Assembly (NCBI RefSeq): GCF_029227915.1
Contig: NC_079878.1
Span: forward strand, 3,102,001 to 3,166,000
Length of the DNA stretch: 64,000 nucleotides
Origin: Hydractinia symbiolongicarpus
Lineage: Eukaryota > Cnidaria > Hydrozoa > Anthoathecata > Hydractiniidae
Reading direction: 5' to 3'
Under the pieces are notes generated by a model. It searched no databases. It worked only from the letters and a program-made list of their open reading frames with translations, and had not been told where the DNA came from. This document shows, in pieces, positions 47,727-60,960 of the stretch; position 1 is the stretch's first letter, and each line of letters begins with the position of its first letter. Position numbers and translations under genes: made by a program.

Positions 47727-48944
47727 GTATACGTTCGACTATACGGGCCGAGTCCGGGGTTTACGGGAAATGGCGGGTTTTCGTTTGCCGGCGATTAAAC
47801 TTCTTTTATTCAGCGTCTCATCAAAAATGAAAACATTTTTGAAAACAACAAGTCTCATGCGTTTTAGTGGTGAAAAGATGATTTAAAAAATCGTTTTGGA
47901 AATGAGTTTACTCACAGGGTACTTTCTTTGTATACATTTGACTATACGGGCCAAACCCGGGATTTACGGAAAATCGCGGGTTTTCGTTTGCCGGCGATTA
48001 AACAACTTTCAATAAGCGTCTCATCAAAAATGAAAACATTTTTGAAAACTACAAGTCTCATGCGTTTTAGTGGTGAAAAAATATTTTAAAAAATCGTTCG
48101 GGAAATGAGTTTACTCCCTGGGTACTTTCTTTGTATACTTATGACTATACGGGCCGAGTCCTGGGTTTACGGGAAATGGCGGGTCTTCGTTTGCCGGCGA
48201 TTAAACTTCTTTTATTCAGCGTCTCATCAAAAATGAAAACATTTTTGAAAACAACAAGTCTCATGGGCTTTAGTGGTGAAATAATAATTTAAAATATCGT
48301 TTGGGAAATGAGTTTACACCCTGGGTACTTTCTTTGTATACATTCGACTATACGGGCCAAGCCCGGAATTTACGGGAAATCGCGGGTTTTCGTTTGCCGG
48401 CGATTAAACCACTTTCATTAATCTTCTCATTAAAAATGAAAATATTTTTGAAAACTACAAGTCTCATTTGTTCTAGTGGTGCAGAAATAATTTTAAAAAT
48501 CGTTCGGGAAATCAGTTTATTCCCTGGGTACTTTCTTTAGATACATACAACTATACGGGCCAAGCCCGGGATTTACGGGAAATCGCGGGTTTTCGTTTGC
48601 CAGCGATTAAACTTTTTTTATTCAGCGTCTCATCAAGATTAAAACCTTTTTTGAAAACTACAAGTCTCATGCGTTTTAGTGGTGAAAAAATAATTTAAAA
48701 AATCGTTCGGTAAATGAGTTTACTCCCTGGGTACTTTCTTTGTATACATTCGACTATACGGCCCAAGCCCGGGATTTACGGAAAATCGCAGGTTTGTGTT
48801 TGCCGGCGATTAAACTTCTTTTATTCAGCGTCTCATCAAAAATGAAAACACTTTTGAAAACTACAAGTCTCATGCGTTTTAGTGGTGACAAAATAATTTA
48901 AAAAATTGTTCGGGAAATGAGTTTACTCCCTGGTTAATTTCTTT
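47727..48944 (+). repeat. Block shared with 52.3-53.2 kb
   Basis: 47422-48600 matches 52018-53196 at 4596 bp offset, including TATACTTATGAC and AACAACTTTCAATAAGCG. Near 48630 a GATACATACAACT/CTTTTTTTATTC head switches to an ATTAAAACCTTTTTTG tail, a chimeric monomer. Confidence 0.83.
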
Positions 48945-49134
48945 GATTTTTTTGACTATACGGGCCAAGCCCGGGATTTACGGGAAATCGCGGGTTTTCG
49001 TTTGCCGGCGATTAAACTTCTTTTATTCAGCGTCTCATCAAAAATGTAAACTACAAGTCTTATGCGTTTTAGTGATGGAAAAATAATTTAAAAAATCGTT
49101 CTGGAAATGAGTTTACTCACAGGGTACTTTCTTT
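48945..49134 (+). repeat. Short monomer with 12-bp deletion, copy 4
   Basis: The same scar and the same placement directly before a partial-duplication monomer. Confidence 0.9.
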
Positions 49135-49410
49135 GTATACATTCGACTATACTGGCCAAGCCCGGGATTTACGGGAAATCGAGGGTTTTCGTTTGCCGGC
49201 CGTCTTTGTATACATTTGAGTATACTGGCCGAGTCCGGGTTTTACGGAAAATGGCGGGTTTTTGTTTGCCCGCGATTAAACTTCTTTTATTCAGGGTCTC
49301 ATCAAAAATGAAAACATTTTTGAAAACTACAAGTCTCATGCGTTTTAGTGGTGAAAAGATAATTTAAAAAATCGTTCGGTAATCGAGTTTACTCCCTGGG
49401 TACTTTCTTT
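49135..49410 (+). repeat. Partially duplicated monomer, copy 13
   Basis: A 73-bp partial plus a 203-bp full copy. It has the private GCCCGCGATTAAAC, and its tail has switched to the CTCATGCG/GAAAAGATAATTT type. Confidence 0.93.
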
Positions 49411-52045
49411 GTATACATTCGACTATACGGCCCAAGCCCGGGATTTACGGGAAATCGCAGGTTTGCGTTTGCCGGCGATTAAACTTCTTTTATTCAGCGT
49501 CTCATCAAAAATGAAAACACTTTTGAAAACTACAAGTCTCATGCGTTTTAGTGGTGACAAAATAATTTAAAAAATTGTTCGGGAAATGAGTTTACTCCCT
49601 GGTTACTTTCTTTGATTTTTTTGACTATACGGGCCAAGCCCGGGATTTATGGGAAATCGCGGGTTTTCGTTTGCCGGCGATTAAACCTCTTTCATTAATC
49701 TTCTCATTAAAAATGAAAACATTTTTGAAAACTACAAGTCTCATTTGTTCTAGTGGTGCAGAAATAATTTTAAAAATCGTTCGTGAAATTAGTTTATTCC
49801 CTGGGTACTTTCTTTAGATACATACAACTATACGGGCCAAGCCCGGGATTTACGGGAAATCGCGGGTTTTCGTTTGCCAGCGATTAAACTTCTTTTATTC
49901 AGCGTCTCATCAAAAATGAAAACACTTTTGAAAACTACAAGTCTCATGCGTTTTAGTGGTGACAAAATAATTTGAAAAATCGTTTGGTAAATGAGTTTAC
50001 TCCCTGGGTACTTTCTTTGTATACTTTTGACTATACGGGCCAAGCCCGGGATTTACGCGAAATCGCGGGTTTTCGTTTGACGGCGATTAAACTTCTTTTA
50101 TTCAGCGTCTCATCAAAAATGAAAACATTTTTGAAAACTACAAGTCTTATGCGTTTGAGTGGTGAAAAAATAATTTGAAAAATCGTTCGGGAATTAATTT
50201 TAATCCCTGGGTACTTTTTTTGTATACATTCGACTATACGGGCCGAGTCCGGGGTTTACGGGAAACGGCGGGTTTTCGTTTGCCGGCGATTAAACTTCTT
50301 TTATTCAGCGTCTCATCAAAAAAGGAAAATTTTTTTGTAAACTACAAGTCTTATGCGTTTTAGTGGTGGAAAAATAATTTAAACAATCGTTCTGGAAATG
50401 AGTTTACTCACAGGGTACTTTCTTTGTATACATTCGACTATACGGGCCAAGCCCGAGATTTACGGGAAATCGCGGATTTTCGTTTGCCAGCGATTAAACC
50501 TCTTTCATTAAGCGTCTCATCAAAAATGAAAACATTTTTGAAAAATACAAGTCTCATGCGTTTTAGTGGTGAAAAAAATAATTTAAAAAATCGTTCGGGA
50601 AATAATTTTACTCCCTGGGTACTTTCTTTGTATACATCCGACTATACGGGCCGAGTCCGGGGTTTACGGGAAATGGCGGGTTTTCGTTTGCCGGCGATTA
50701 AACTTCTTTTATTCAGCGTCTCATCAAAAATGAAAACATTTTTGAAAACTACAAGTCTCATGCCTTTTAGTGGTGAAAAGATAATTTAAAAAATCGTTTT
50801 GGAAATGAGTTTACCACAGGGTACTTTCTTTGTATACATTCGACTATATGGGCCAAACCCGGGATTTACGGGAAATTGCGGGTTTTCGTTTGCCGGCGAT
50901 TAAACCACTTTCATTAAGCGTCTTATCAAAAATGAAAACATTTCTGAAAACTACAAGTCTCATGCGTTTTATTGGTGAAAAAATATTTTAAAAAATCGTT
51001 CGGGAAATGAGTTTACTCCCTGGGTACTTTCTTTGTATACTATTGACTATACGGGCCGAGTCCTGGGTTTACGGGAAATGACGGGTCTTCGTTTGCCGGC
51101 GATTAAACTCCTTTTATTCAGCGTCTCATCAAAAATGAAAACATGTTTAAAAACTACAAGTCTCATGGGCTTTAGTGGTGAAAAAATAATTTAAAAAATC
51201 GTTCGGGAAATGAGTTTACTCCCTGGGTACTTTCTTTGTATACTTTTGACTATTCGGGCCGAGTCCGGGGTTTACGGGAAATGGCGGGTTTTCGTTTGCC
51301 GGCGATTAAACTTCTTTTATTCAGCGTCTCATCAAAAATGAAAACATTTTTGAAAACTACAAGTCTCATGCGTTTTAGTGGTGAAAAGATAATTTAAAAA
51401 ATCGATTTGGAAATGAGTTTACCACAGGGTACTTTCTTTGTATACATTCGACTATATGGGCCAAACCCGGGATTTACGGGAAATTGCGGGTTTTCGTTTG
51501 CCGGCGATTAAACCACTTTCAATAAGCGTCTTATCAAAAATGAAAACACTTTTGAAAACTACAAGTCTCATGCGTTTTATTGGTGACAAAATAATTTAAA
51601 AAATTGTTCGGGAAATGAGTTTACTGCCTGGTTACTTTCTTTGATTTTTTTGACTATACGGACCAAGCCCGGGATTTACGGGAAATCGCGGGTTTTCGTT
51701 TGCCGGCGATTAAACTCCTTTTATTCAGCGTCTTATCAAAAATGAAAACACTTTTGAAAACTACAAGTCTCATGCGTTTTAGTGGTGACAAAATAATTTA
51801 AAAAATTGTTCGGGAAATGAGTTTACTGCCTGGTTACTTTCTTTGATTTTTTTGACTATACGGACCAAGCCCGGGATTTACGGGAAATCGCGGGTTTTCG
51901 TTTGCCGGCGATTAAACTTCTTTTATTCAGCGTCTCATCAAAAATGAAAAAATTTTTGTAAACTACAACTCTTATGCGTTTTAGTGGTGGAAAATAATTT
52001 AAAAAATCGTTCTGGAAATGAGTTTACTCACAGGGTACTTTCTTT
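49411..52045 (+). repeat. Block repeated about 6.49 kb apart, right copy
   Basis: This matches 42.9-45 kb monomer by monomer. Near 51.6-51.9 kb the TTTGATTTTTTT monomer with the rare ACGGACCAAGCCC appears twice (about 51657 and 51861), where the related 47.2 kb locus has one, so one monomer-sized duplication happened here. Confidence 0.82.
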
Positions 52046-52322
52046 GTATACATTCGACTATACTGGCCAAGCCCGGGATTTACGGGAAATCGAGGGTTTT
52101 CGTTTGCCGGCCGTCTTTGTATACATTTGAGTATACTGGCCGAGTCCGGGTTTTACGGAAAATGGCGGGTTTTTGTTTGCCGGCGATTAAATTTCTTTTA
52201 TTCAGCGTCTCATCAAAAATGAAAACATTTTTGAAAACTACAAGTCTCATGCGTTTTAGTGGTGAAAAAAATAATTTAAAAAATCGTTTGGGAAACGATT
52301 TTACTCCCTGGGTACTTTCTTT
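52046..52322 (+). repeat. Partially duplicated monomer, copy 14
   Basis: The 73-bp partial plus a 204-bp full copy, followed by a monomer with TCAAGAATGAAAACATTGTTG shared with the region after copy 15. Confidence 0.93.
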
Positions 52323-54354
52323 GTATACGTTCGACTATACGGGCCGAGTCCGGGGTTTACGGGAAATGGCGGGTTTTCGTTTGCCGGCGATTAAACTTCT
52401 TTTATTCAGCGTCTCATCAAGAATGAAAACATTGTTGAAAACAACAAGTCTCATGCGTTTTAGTGGTGAAAAGATGATTTAAAAAATCGTTTTGGAAATG
52501 AGTTTACTCACAGGGTACTTTCTTTGTATACATTTGACTATACGGGCCAAACCCGGGATTTACGGAAAATCGCGGGTTTTCGTTTGCCGGCGATTAAACA
52601 ACTTTCAATAAGCGTCTCATCAAAAATGAAAACATTTTTGAAAACTACAAGTCTCATGCGTTTTAGTGGTGAAAAAATATTTTAAAAAATCGTTCGGGAA
52701 ATGAGTTTACTCCCTGGGTACTTTCTTTGTATACTTATGACTATACGGGCCGAGTCCTGGGTTTACGGGAAATGGCGGGTCTTCGTTTGCCGGCGATTAA
52801 ACTTCTTTTATTCAGCGTCTCATCAAAAATGAAAACATTTTTGAAAACAACAAGTCTCATGGGCTTTAGTGGTGAAATAATAATTTAAAATATCGTTTGG
52901 GAAATGAGTTTACACCCTGGGTACTTTCTTTGTATACATTCGACTATACGGGCCAAGCCCGGAATTTACGGGAAATCGCGGGTTTTCGTTTGCCGGCGAT
53001 TAAACCACTTTCATTAATCTTCTCATTAAAAATGAAAACATTTTTGAAAACTACAAGTCTCATTTGTTCTAGTGGTGCAGAAATAATTTTAAAAATCGTT
53101 CGGGAAATCAGTTTATTCCCTGGGTACTTTCTTTAGATACATACAACTATACGGGCCAAGCCCGGGATTTACGGGAAATCGCGGGTTTTCGTTTGCCAGC
53201 GATTAAACTTTTTTTATTCAGCGTCTCATCAAAAATGAAAACACTTTTGAAAACTACAAGTCTCATGGGTTTTAGTGGTGAAAAAAATAATTTAAAAAAT
53301 CGTTCGGGAAATGATTTTACTCCCTGGGTACTTTTTTTGTATACATTCGACTATACGGGCCGAGTCCGGGGTTTACGGGAAACGGCGGGTTTTCATTTGC
53401 CGGCGATTAAACTTCTTTTATTCAGCGTCTCATCAAAAATGAAAAAATTTTTGTAAACAACAAGTCTTATGCGTTTTAGTGGTGGAGAAATAATTTAAAC
53501 AATCGTTCTGGAAATGAGTTTACTCACAGGGTACTTTCTTTGTATACATTCGACTATACGGGCCAAGCCCGAGATTTACGGGAAATCGCGGATTTTCCTT
53601 TGCCAGCGATTAAACCTCTTTCATTAAGCGTCTCATCAAAAATGAAAACATTTTTGAAAAATACAAGTCTCATGCGTTTTAGTGGTGAAAAAAATAATTT
53701 AAAAAATCGTTCGGGAAATGATTTTACTCCCTGGGTACTTTCTTTGTATACATCCGACTATACGGGCCAAGCCCGGGATTTACGGGAAATCGCGGGTTTT
53801 CGTTTGACGGCGATTAAACTTCTTTTATTCAGCGTCTCATCAAAAATGAAAACATTTTTGAAAACTACAAGTCTTACGCGTTTTAGTGGTGAAAAACTAA
53901 TTTAAAAAATCGTTCTGGAAATGAGTTTACTCACAGGGTACTTTCTTTGTATACATTCGACTATACGGGCCAAGCCCGGGATTTACGGGAAATCGCGGGT
54001 TTTCGTTTGCCGGCGATTAAACCCCTTTCATTAAGCGTTTCATCAAAAATGAAAACATTTTTGAAAACTACAGGTCTCATGCGTTTTAGTGGTGAAAAAA
54101 TAATTTAAAAAATCGTTCGGTAAATGAGTTTACTCCCTGGGTACTTTCTTTGTATACATTCGACTATACGGCCCAAGCCCGGGATTTACGGGAAATCGCA
54201 GGTTTGTGTTTGCCGGCGATTAAACTTCTTTTATTCAGCGTCTCATCAAAAATGAAAACACGTTTGAAAACTACAAGTCTCATGCGTTTTAGTGGTGACA
54301 AAATAATTTAAAAAATTGTTCGGGAAATGAGTTTACTCCCTGGTTAATTTCTTT

Positions 54355-54543
54355 GATTTTTTTGACTATACGGGCCAAGCCCGGATTTACGTGAAATCGC
54401 GGGTTTTCGTTTGCCGGCGATTAAACTTCTTTTATTCAGCGTCTCATCAAAAATGTAAACTACAAGTCTTATGCGTTTTAGTGGTGGAAAAATAATTTAA
54501 AAAATCGTTCTGGAAATGAGTTTACTCACAGGGTACTTTCTTT
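54355..54543 (+). repeat. Short monomer with 12-bp deletion, copy 5
   Basis: The same scar, plus loss of one G in AAGCCCGGATTTACG, giving 189 bp. The scar is followed by GTGGTGG rather than GTGATGG. Confidence 0.9.
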
Positions 54544-54820
54544 GTATACATTCGACTATACTCGCCAAGCCCGGGATTTACGGGAAATCGAGGGTTTTCG
54601 TTTGCCGGCCGTCTTTGTATACATTTGAGTATACTGGCCGAGTCCGGGTTTTACGTAAAATGGCGGGTTTTTGTTTGCCGGCGATTAAACTTCTTTTATT
54701 CAGGGTCTCATCAAAAATGAAAACATTTTTGAAAACTACAAGTCTCATGCGTTTTAGTGGTGAAAAAAATAATTTAAAAAATCGTTTGGGAAACGATTTT
54801 ACTCCCTGGGTACTTTCTTT
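54544..54820 (+). repeat. Partially duplicated monomer, copy 15
   Basis: The 73-bp partial plus a 204-bp full copy, with the rare TATACTCGCCAAGCCC and TTTTACGTAAAATGG. Its tail is that of copy 14, so the monomer is a chimera at the 2498-bp duplication joint. Confidence 0.93.
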
Positions 54821-56852
54821 GTATACGTTCGACTATACGGGCCGAGTCCGGGGTTTACGGGAAATGGCGGGTTTTCGTTTGCCGGCGATTAAACTTCTTT
54901 TATTCAGCGTCTCATCAAGAATGAAAACATTGTTGAAAACAACAAGTCTCATGCGTTTTAGTGGTGAAAAGATGATTTAAAAAATCGTTTTGGAAATGAG
55001 TTTACTCACAGGGTACTTTCTTTGTATACATTTGACTATACGGGCCAAACCCGGGATTTACGGAAAATCGCGGGTTTTCGTTTGCCGGCGATTAAACAAC
55101 TTTCAATAAGCGTCTCATCAAAAATGAAAACATTTTTGAAAACTACAAGTCTCATGCGTTTTAGTGGTGAAAAAATATTTTAAAAAATCGTTCGGGAAAT
55201 GAGTTTACTCCCTGGGTACTTTCTTTGTATACTTATGACTATACGGGCCGAGTCCTGGGTTTACGGGAAATGGCGGGTCTTCGTTTGCCGGCGATTAAAC
55301 TTCTTTTATTCAGCGTCTCATCAAAAATGAAAACATTTTTGAAAACAACAAGTCTCATGGGCTTTAGTGGTGAAATAATAATTTAAAATATCGTTTGGGA
55401 AATGAGTTTACACCCTGGGTACTTTCTTTGTATACATTCGACTATACGGGCCAAGCCCGGAATTTACGGGAAATCGCGGGTTTTCGTTTGCCGGCGATTA
55501 AACCACTTTCATTAATCTTCTCATTAAAAATGAAAACATTTTTGAAAACTACAAGTCTCATTTGTTCTAGTGGTGCAGAAATAATTTTAAAAATCGTTCG
55601 GGAAATCAGTTTATTCCCTGGGTACTTTCTTTAGATACATACAACTATACGGGCCAAGCCCGGGATTTACGGGAAATCGCGGGTTTTCGTTTGCCAGCGA
55701 TTAAACTTTTTTTATTCAGCGTCTCATCAAAAATGAAAACACTTTTGAAAACTACAAGTCTCATGGGTTTTAGTGGTGAAAAAAATAATTTAAAAAATCG
55801 TTCGGGAAATGATTTTACTCCCTGGGTACTTTTTTTGTATACATTCGACTATACGGGCCGAGTCCGGGGTTTACGGGAAACGGCGGGTTTTCATTTGCCG
55901 GCGATTAAACTTCTTTTATTCAGCGTCTCATCAAAAATGAAAAAATTTTTGTAAACAACAAGTCTTATGCGTTTTAGTGGTGGAGAAATAATTTAAACAA
56001 TCGTTCTGGAAATGAGTTTACTCACAGGGTACTTTCTTTGTATACATTCGACTATACGGGCCAAGCCCGAGATTTACGGGAAATCGCGGATTTTCCTTTG
56101 CCAGCGATTAAACCTCTTTCATTAAGCGTCTCATCAAAAATGAAAACATTTTTGAAAAATACAAGTCTCATGCGTTTTAGTGGTGAAAAAAATAATTTAA
56201 AAAATCGTTCGGGAAATGATTTTACTCCCTGGGTACTTTCTTTGTATACATCCGACTATACGGGCCAAGCCCGGGATTTACGGGAAATCGCGGGTTTTCG
56301 TTTGACGGCGATTAAACTTCTTTTATTCAGCGTCTCATCAAAAATGAAAACATTTTTGAAAACTACAAGTCTTACGCGTTTTAGTGGTGAAAAACTAATT
56401 TAAAAAATCGTTCTGGAAATGAGTTTACTCACAGGGTACTTTCTTTGTATACATTCGACTATACGGGCCAAGCCCGGGATTTACGGGAAATCGCGGGTTT
56501 TCGTTTGCCGGCGATTAAACCCCTTTCATTAAGCGTTTCATCAAAAATGAAAACATTTTTGAAAACTACAGGTCTCATGCGTTTTAGTGGTGAAAAAATA
56601 ATTTAAAAAATCGTTCGGTAAATGAGTTTACTCCCTGGGTACTTTCTTTGTATACATTCGACTATACGGCCCAAGCCCGGGATTTACGGGAAATCGCAGG
56701 TTTGTGTTTGCCGGCGATTAAACTTCTTTTATTCAGCGTCTCATCAAAAATGAAAACACGTTTGAAAACTACAAGTCTCATGCGTTTTAGTGGTGACAAA
56801 ATAATTTAAAAAATTGTTCGGGAAATGAGTTTACTCCCTGGTTAATTTCTTT

Positions 56853-57041
56853 GATTTTTTTGACTATACGGGCCAAGCCCGGATTTACGTGAAATCGCGG
56901 GTTTTCGTTTGCCGGCGATTAAACTTCTTTTATTCAGCGTCTCATCAAAAATGTAAACTACAAGTCTTATGCGTTTTAGTGGTGGAAAAATAATTTAAAA
57001 AATCGTTCTGGAAATGAGTTTACTCACAGGGTACTTTCTTT
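56853..57041 (+). repeat. Short monomer with 12-bp deletion, copy 6
   Basis: A duplicate of copy 5, 2498 bp downstream, with the same extra one-base loss. Confidence 0.9.
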
Positions 57042-57317
57042 GTATACATTCGACTATACTCGCCAAGCCCGGGATTTACGGGAAATCGAGGGTTTTCGTT
57101 TGCCGGCCGTCTTTGTATACATTTGAGTATACTGGCCGAGTCCGGGTTTTACGTAAAATGGCGGGTTTTTGTTTGCCGGCGATTAAACTTCTTTTATTCA
57201 GGGTCTCATCAAAAATGAAAACATTTTTGAAAACTACAAGTCTTATGCGTTTTAGTGGTGAAAAAATAATTTAAAAAATCGTTCTGGAAATGAGTTTACT
57301 CACAGGGTACTTTCTTT
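57042..57317 (+). repeat. Partially duplicated monomer, copy 16
   Basis: A 73-bp partial plus a 203-bp full copy with the TATACTCGCC and ACGTAAAATGG variants of copy 15 but an ordinary CTTATGCG/GAAAAAATAATTT tail. Confidence 0.93.
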
Positions 57318-60300
57318 GTATACATTCGACTATACGGGCCAAGCCCGGGATTTACGGGAAATCGCGGGTTTTCGTTTGCCGGCGAATAAACCCCTTTCAT
57401 TAAGCGTCTCATCAAGATTAAAAACTTTTTTGAAAACTACAAGTCTCATGCGTTTTAGTGGTGAAAAAATAATTTAAAAAATCGTTCGGTAAATGAGTTT
57501 ACTCCCTGGGTACTTTCTTTGTATACATTCGACTATACGGCCCAAGCCCGGGATTTACGGGAAATCGCAGGTTTGCGTTTGCCGGCGATTAAACTTCTTT
57601 TATTCAGCGTCTCATCAAAAATGAAAACACTTTTGAAAACTACAAGTCTCATGCGTTTTAGTGGTGACAAAATAATTTAAAAAATTGTTCGGGAAATGAG
57701 TTTACTCCCTGGTTACTTTCTTTGATTTTTTTGACTATACGGGCCAAGCCCGGGATTTAGGGGAAATCGCGGGTTTTCGTTTGCCGGCGATTAAACCTCT
57801 TTCATTAATCTTCTCATTAAAAATGAAAACATTTTTGAAAACTACAAGTCTCATTTGTTCTAGTGGTGCAGAAATAATTTTAAAAATCGTTCGTGAAATT
57901 AGTTTATTCCCTGGGTACTTTCTTTAGATACATACAACTATACGGGCCAAGCCCGGGATTTACGGGAAATCGCGGGTTTTCGTTTGCCAGCGATTAAACT
58001 TTTTTTATTCAGCGTCTCATCAAAAATGAAAACACTTTTGAAAACTACAAGTCTCATGGGTTTTAGTGGTGAAAAAAATAATTTAAAAAATCGTTCGGGA
58101 AATGATTTTACTCCCTGGGTACTTTTTTTGTATACATTCGACTATACGGGCCGAGTCCGGGGTTTACGGGAAACGGCGGATTTTCGTTTGCCGGCGATTA
58201 AACTTCTTTTATTCAGCGTCTCATCAAAAATGAAAAAATTTTTGTAAAATACAAGTCTCATGCGTTTTAGTGGTGAAAAAAATAATTTAAAAAATCGTTT
58301 GGGAAACGATTTTACTCCCTGGGTACTTTCTTTGTATACGTTCGACTATACGGGCCGAGTCCGGGGTTTACGGGAAATATCGGGGTTTTCGTTTGCCAGC
58401 GATTAAACCTCTTTCATTAAGCGTCTCATCAAAAATGAAAACATTTTTGAAAAATACAAGTCTCATGCGTTTTAGTGGTGAAAAAAATAATTTAAAAAAT
58501 CGTTTGGGAAACGATTTTACTCCCTGGGTACTTTCTTTGTATACGTTCGACTATACGGGCCGAGCCCGGGGTTTACGGGAAATGGCGGGTTTTCGTTTGC
58601 CGGCGATTAAACTTCTTTTATTCAGCGTCTCATCAAAAATGAAAACATTTTTGAAAACAACAAGTCTCATGCGTTTTAGTGGTGAAAAGATGATTTAAAA
58701 AATCGTTCGGGAAATGAGTTTACTCCCTGGGTACTTTCTTTGTATACTTATGACTATACGGGCCGAGTCCTGGGTTTACGGGAAATGGCGGGTCTTCGTT
58801 TGCCGGCGATTAAACTTCTTTTATTCAGCGTCTCATCAAAAATGAAAACATTTTTGAAAACAACAAGTCTCATGGGCTTTAGTGGTGAAATAATAATTTA
58901 AAATATCGTTTGGGAAATGAGTTTACACCCTGGGTACTTTCTTTGTATACATTCGACTATACGGGCCAAGCCCGGAATTTACGGGAAATCGCGGGTTTTC
59001 GTTTGCCGGCGATTAAACCACTTTCATTAATCTTCTCATTAAAAATGAAAATATTTTTGAAAACTACAAGTCTCATTTGTTCTAGTGGTGCAGAAATAAT
59101 TTTAAAAATCGTTCGGGAAATCAGTTTATTCCCTGGGTACTTTCTTTAGATACATACAACTATACGGGCCAAGCCCGGGATTTACGGGAAATCGCGGGTT
59201 TTCGTTTGCCAGCGATTAAACTTTTTTTATTCAGCGTCTCATCAAAAATGAAAACACTTTTGAAAACTACAAGTCTCATGGGTTTTAGTGGTGAAAAAAA
59301 TAATTTAAAAAATCGTTCGGGAAATGATTTTACTCCCTGGGTACTTTTTTTGTATACATTCGACTATACGGGCCGAGTCCGGGGTTTACGGGAAACGGCG
59401 GGTTTTCGTTTGCCGGCGATTAAACTTCTTTTATTCAGCGTCTCATCAAAAATGAAAAAATTTTTGTAAACAACAAGTCTTATGCGTTTTAGTGGTGGAG
59501 AAATAATTTAAACAATCGTTCTGGAAATGAGTTTACTCACAGGGTACTTTCTTTGTATACATTCGACTATACGGGCCAAGCCCGAGATTTACGGGAAATC
59601 GCGGATTTTCCTTTGCCAGCGATTAAACCTCTTTCATTAAGCGTCTCATCAAAAATGAAAACATTTTTGAAAAATACAAGTCTCATGCGTTTTAGTGGTG
59701 AAAAAAATAATTTAAAAAATCGTTCGGGAAATGATTTTACTCCCTCGGTACTTTCTTTGTATACATCCGACTATACGGGCCAAGCCCGGGATTTACGGGA
59801 AATCGCGGGTTTTCGTTTGACGGCGATTAAACTTCTTTTATTCAGCGTCTCATCAAAAATGAAAACATTTTTGAAAACTACAAGTCTTATGCGTTTTAGT
59901 GGTGAAAAACTAATTTAAAAAATCGTTCTGGAAATGAGTTTACTCACAGGGTACTTTCTTTGTATACATTCGACTATACGGGCCAAGCCCGGGATTTACG
60001 GGAAATCGCGGGTTTTCGTTTGCCGGCGAGTAAACCCCTTTCATTAAGCGTTTCATCAAAAATGAAAACATTTTTGAAAACTACAGGTCTCGTGCGTTTT
60101 AGTGGTGAAAAAATAATTTAAAAAATTGTTCGGGAAATGAGTTTACTCCCTGGGTACTTTCTATGTATACATTCGACTATACGGGCCAAGCCCAGGATTT
60201 ACGGGAAATCGCGGGTTTTCGTTTGCCGGCGATTAAACTTCTTTTATTCAGGGTCTCATCAAATGAAAACATTTTTGAAAACTACAAGTCTTATGCGTTT

Positions 60301-60771
60301 TAGTGGTGAAAAAATAATTTAAAAAATCGTTCTGGAAATGAGTTTACTCACAGGGTACTTTCTTTGTATACATTCGACTATACGGGCCAAGACCTGGATT
60401 TACGGGAAATCGCGGGTTTTTGTTTGCCGGCGATTAAACCCCTTTCATTAAGCGTCTCATCAAGATTAAAAACTTTTTTGAAAACTACAAGTCTCATGCG
60501 TTTTAGTGGTGAAAAAATAATTTAAAAAATCGTTCGGTAAATGAGTTTACTCCCTGGGTACTTTCTTTGTATACATTCGACTATACGGCCCAAGCCCGGG
60601 ATTTACGGGAAATCGCAGGTTTGTGTTTGCCGGCGATTAAACTTCTTTTATTCAGCGTCTCATCAAAAATGAAAACACGTTTGAAAACTACAAGTCTCAT
60701 GCGTTTTAGTGGTGACAAAATAATTTAAAAAATTGTTCGGGAAATGAGTTTACTCCCTGGTTAATTTCTTT
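57318..60771 (+). repeat. Mixed block with a chimeric 204-bp duplication
   Basis: 57.3-58.2 kb resembles 42.9-43.5 kb. At 58249-58660 two 204-bp monomers ending GTTTGGGAAACGATTTTAC lie in tandem. The joint near 58377 has the unique GGGAAATATCGGGG, one base longer than normal. 58.9-60.0 kb then matches 52.9-53.9 kb at 6013 bp offset. Near 60261 the A-run is two bases short (CATCAAATGAAAAC). Confidence 0.8.
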
Positions 60772-60960
60772 GATTTTTTTGACTATACGGGCCAAGCCCG
60801 GATTTACGGGAAATCGCGGGTTTTCGTTTGCCGGCGATTAAACTTCTTTTATTCAGCGTCTCATCAAAAATGTAAACTACAAGTCTTATGCGTTTTAGTG
60901 GTGGAAAAATAATTTAAAAAATCGTTCTGGAAATGAGTTTACTCACAGGGTACTTTCTTT
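60772..60960 (+). repeat. Short monomer with 12-bp deletion, copy 7
   Basis: The same scar and one-base loss as copies 5 and 6, directly before a partial-duplication monomer. Confidence 0.9.

Larger units (their letters stand above)
52210..57230 (+). repeat. 2498-bp dodecamer HOR, two nearly identical units
   Basis: Copies about 52210-54710 and 54710-57230 share many private variants exactly 2498 bp apart: TTTTCATTTGCC, GTCTTACGCG, AACACGTTTGAAAAC, AAGCCCGGATTTACGTGAAA and a rearranged chimeric order. I found no internal mismatch in the stretches compared. The length is 12 monomers plus the 73-bp insertion, less the 12-bp deletion and with small indels. Breakpoints are bracketed by flanking differences, not exact. 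Confidence 0.9.
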
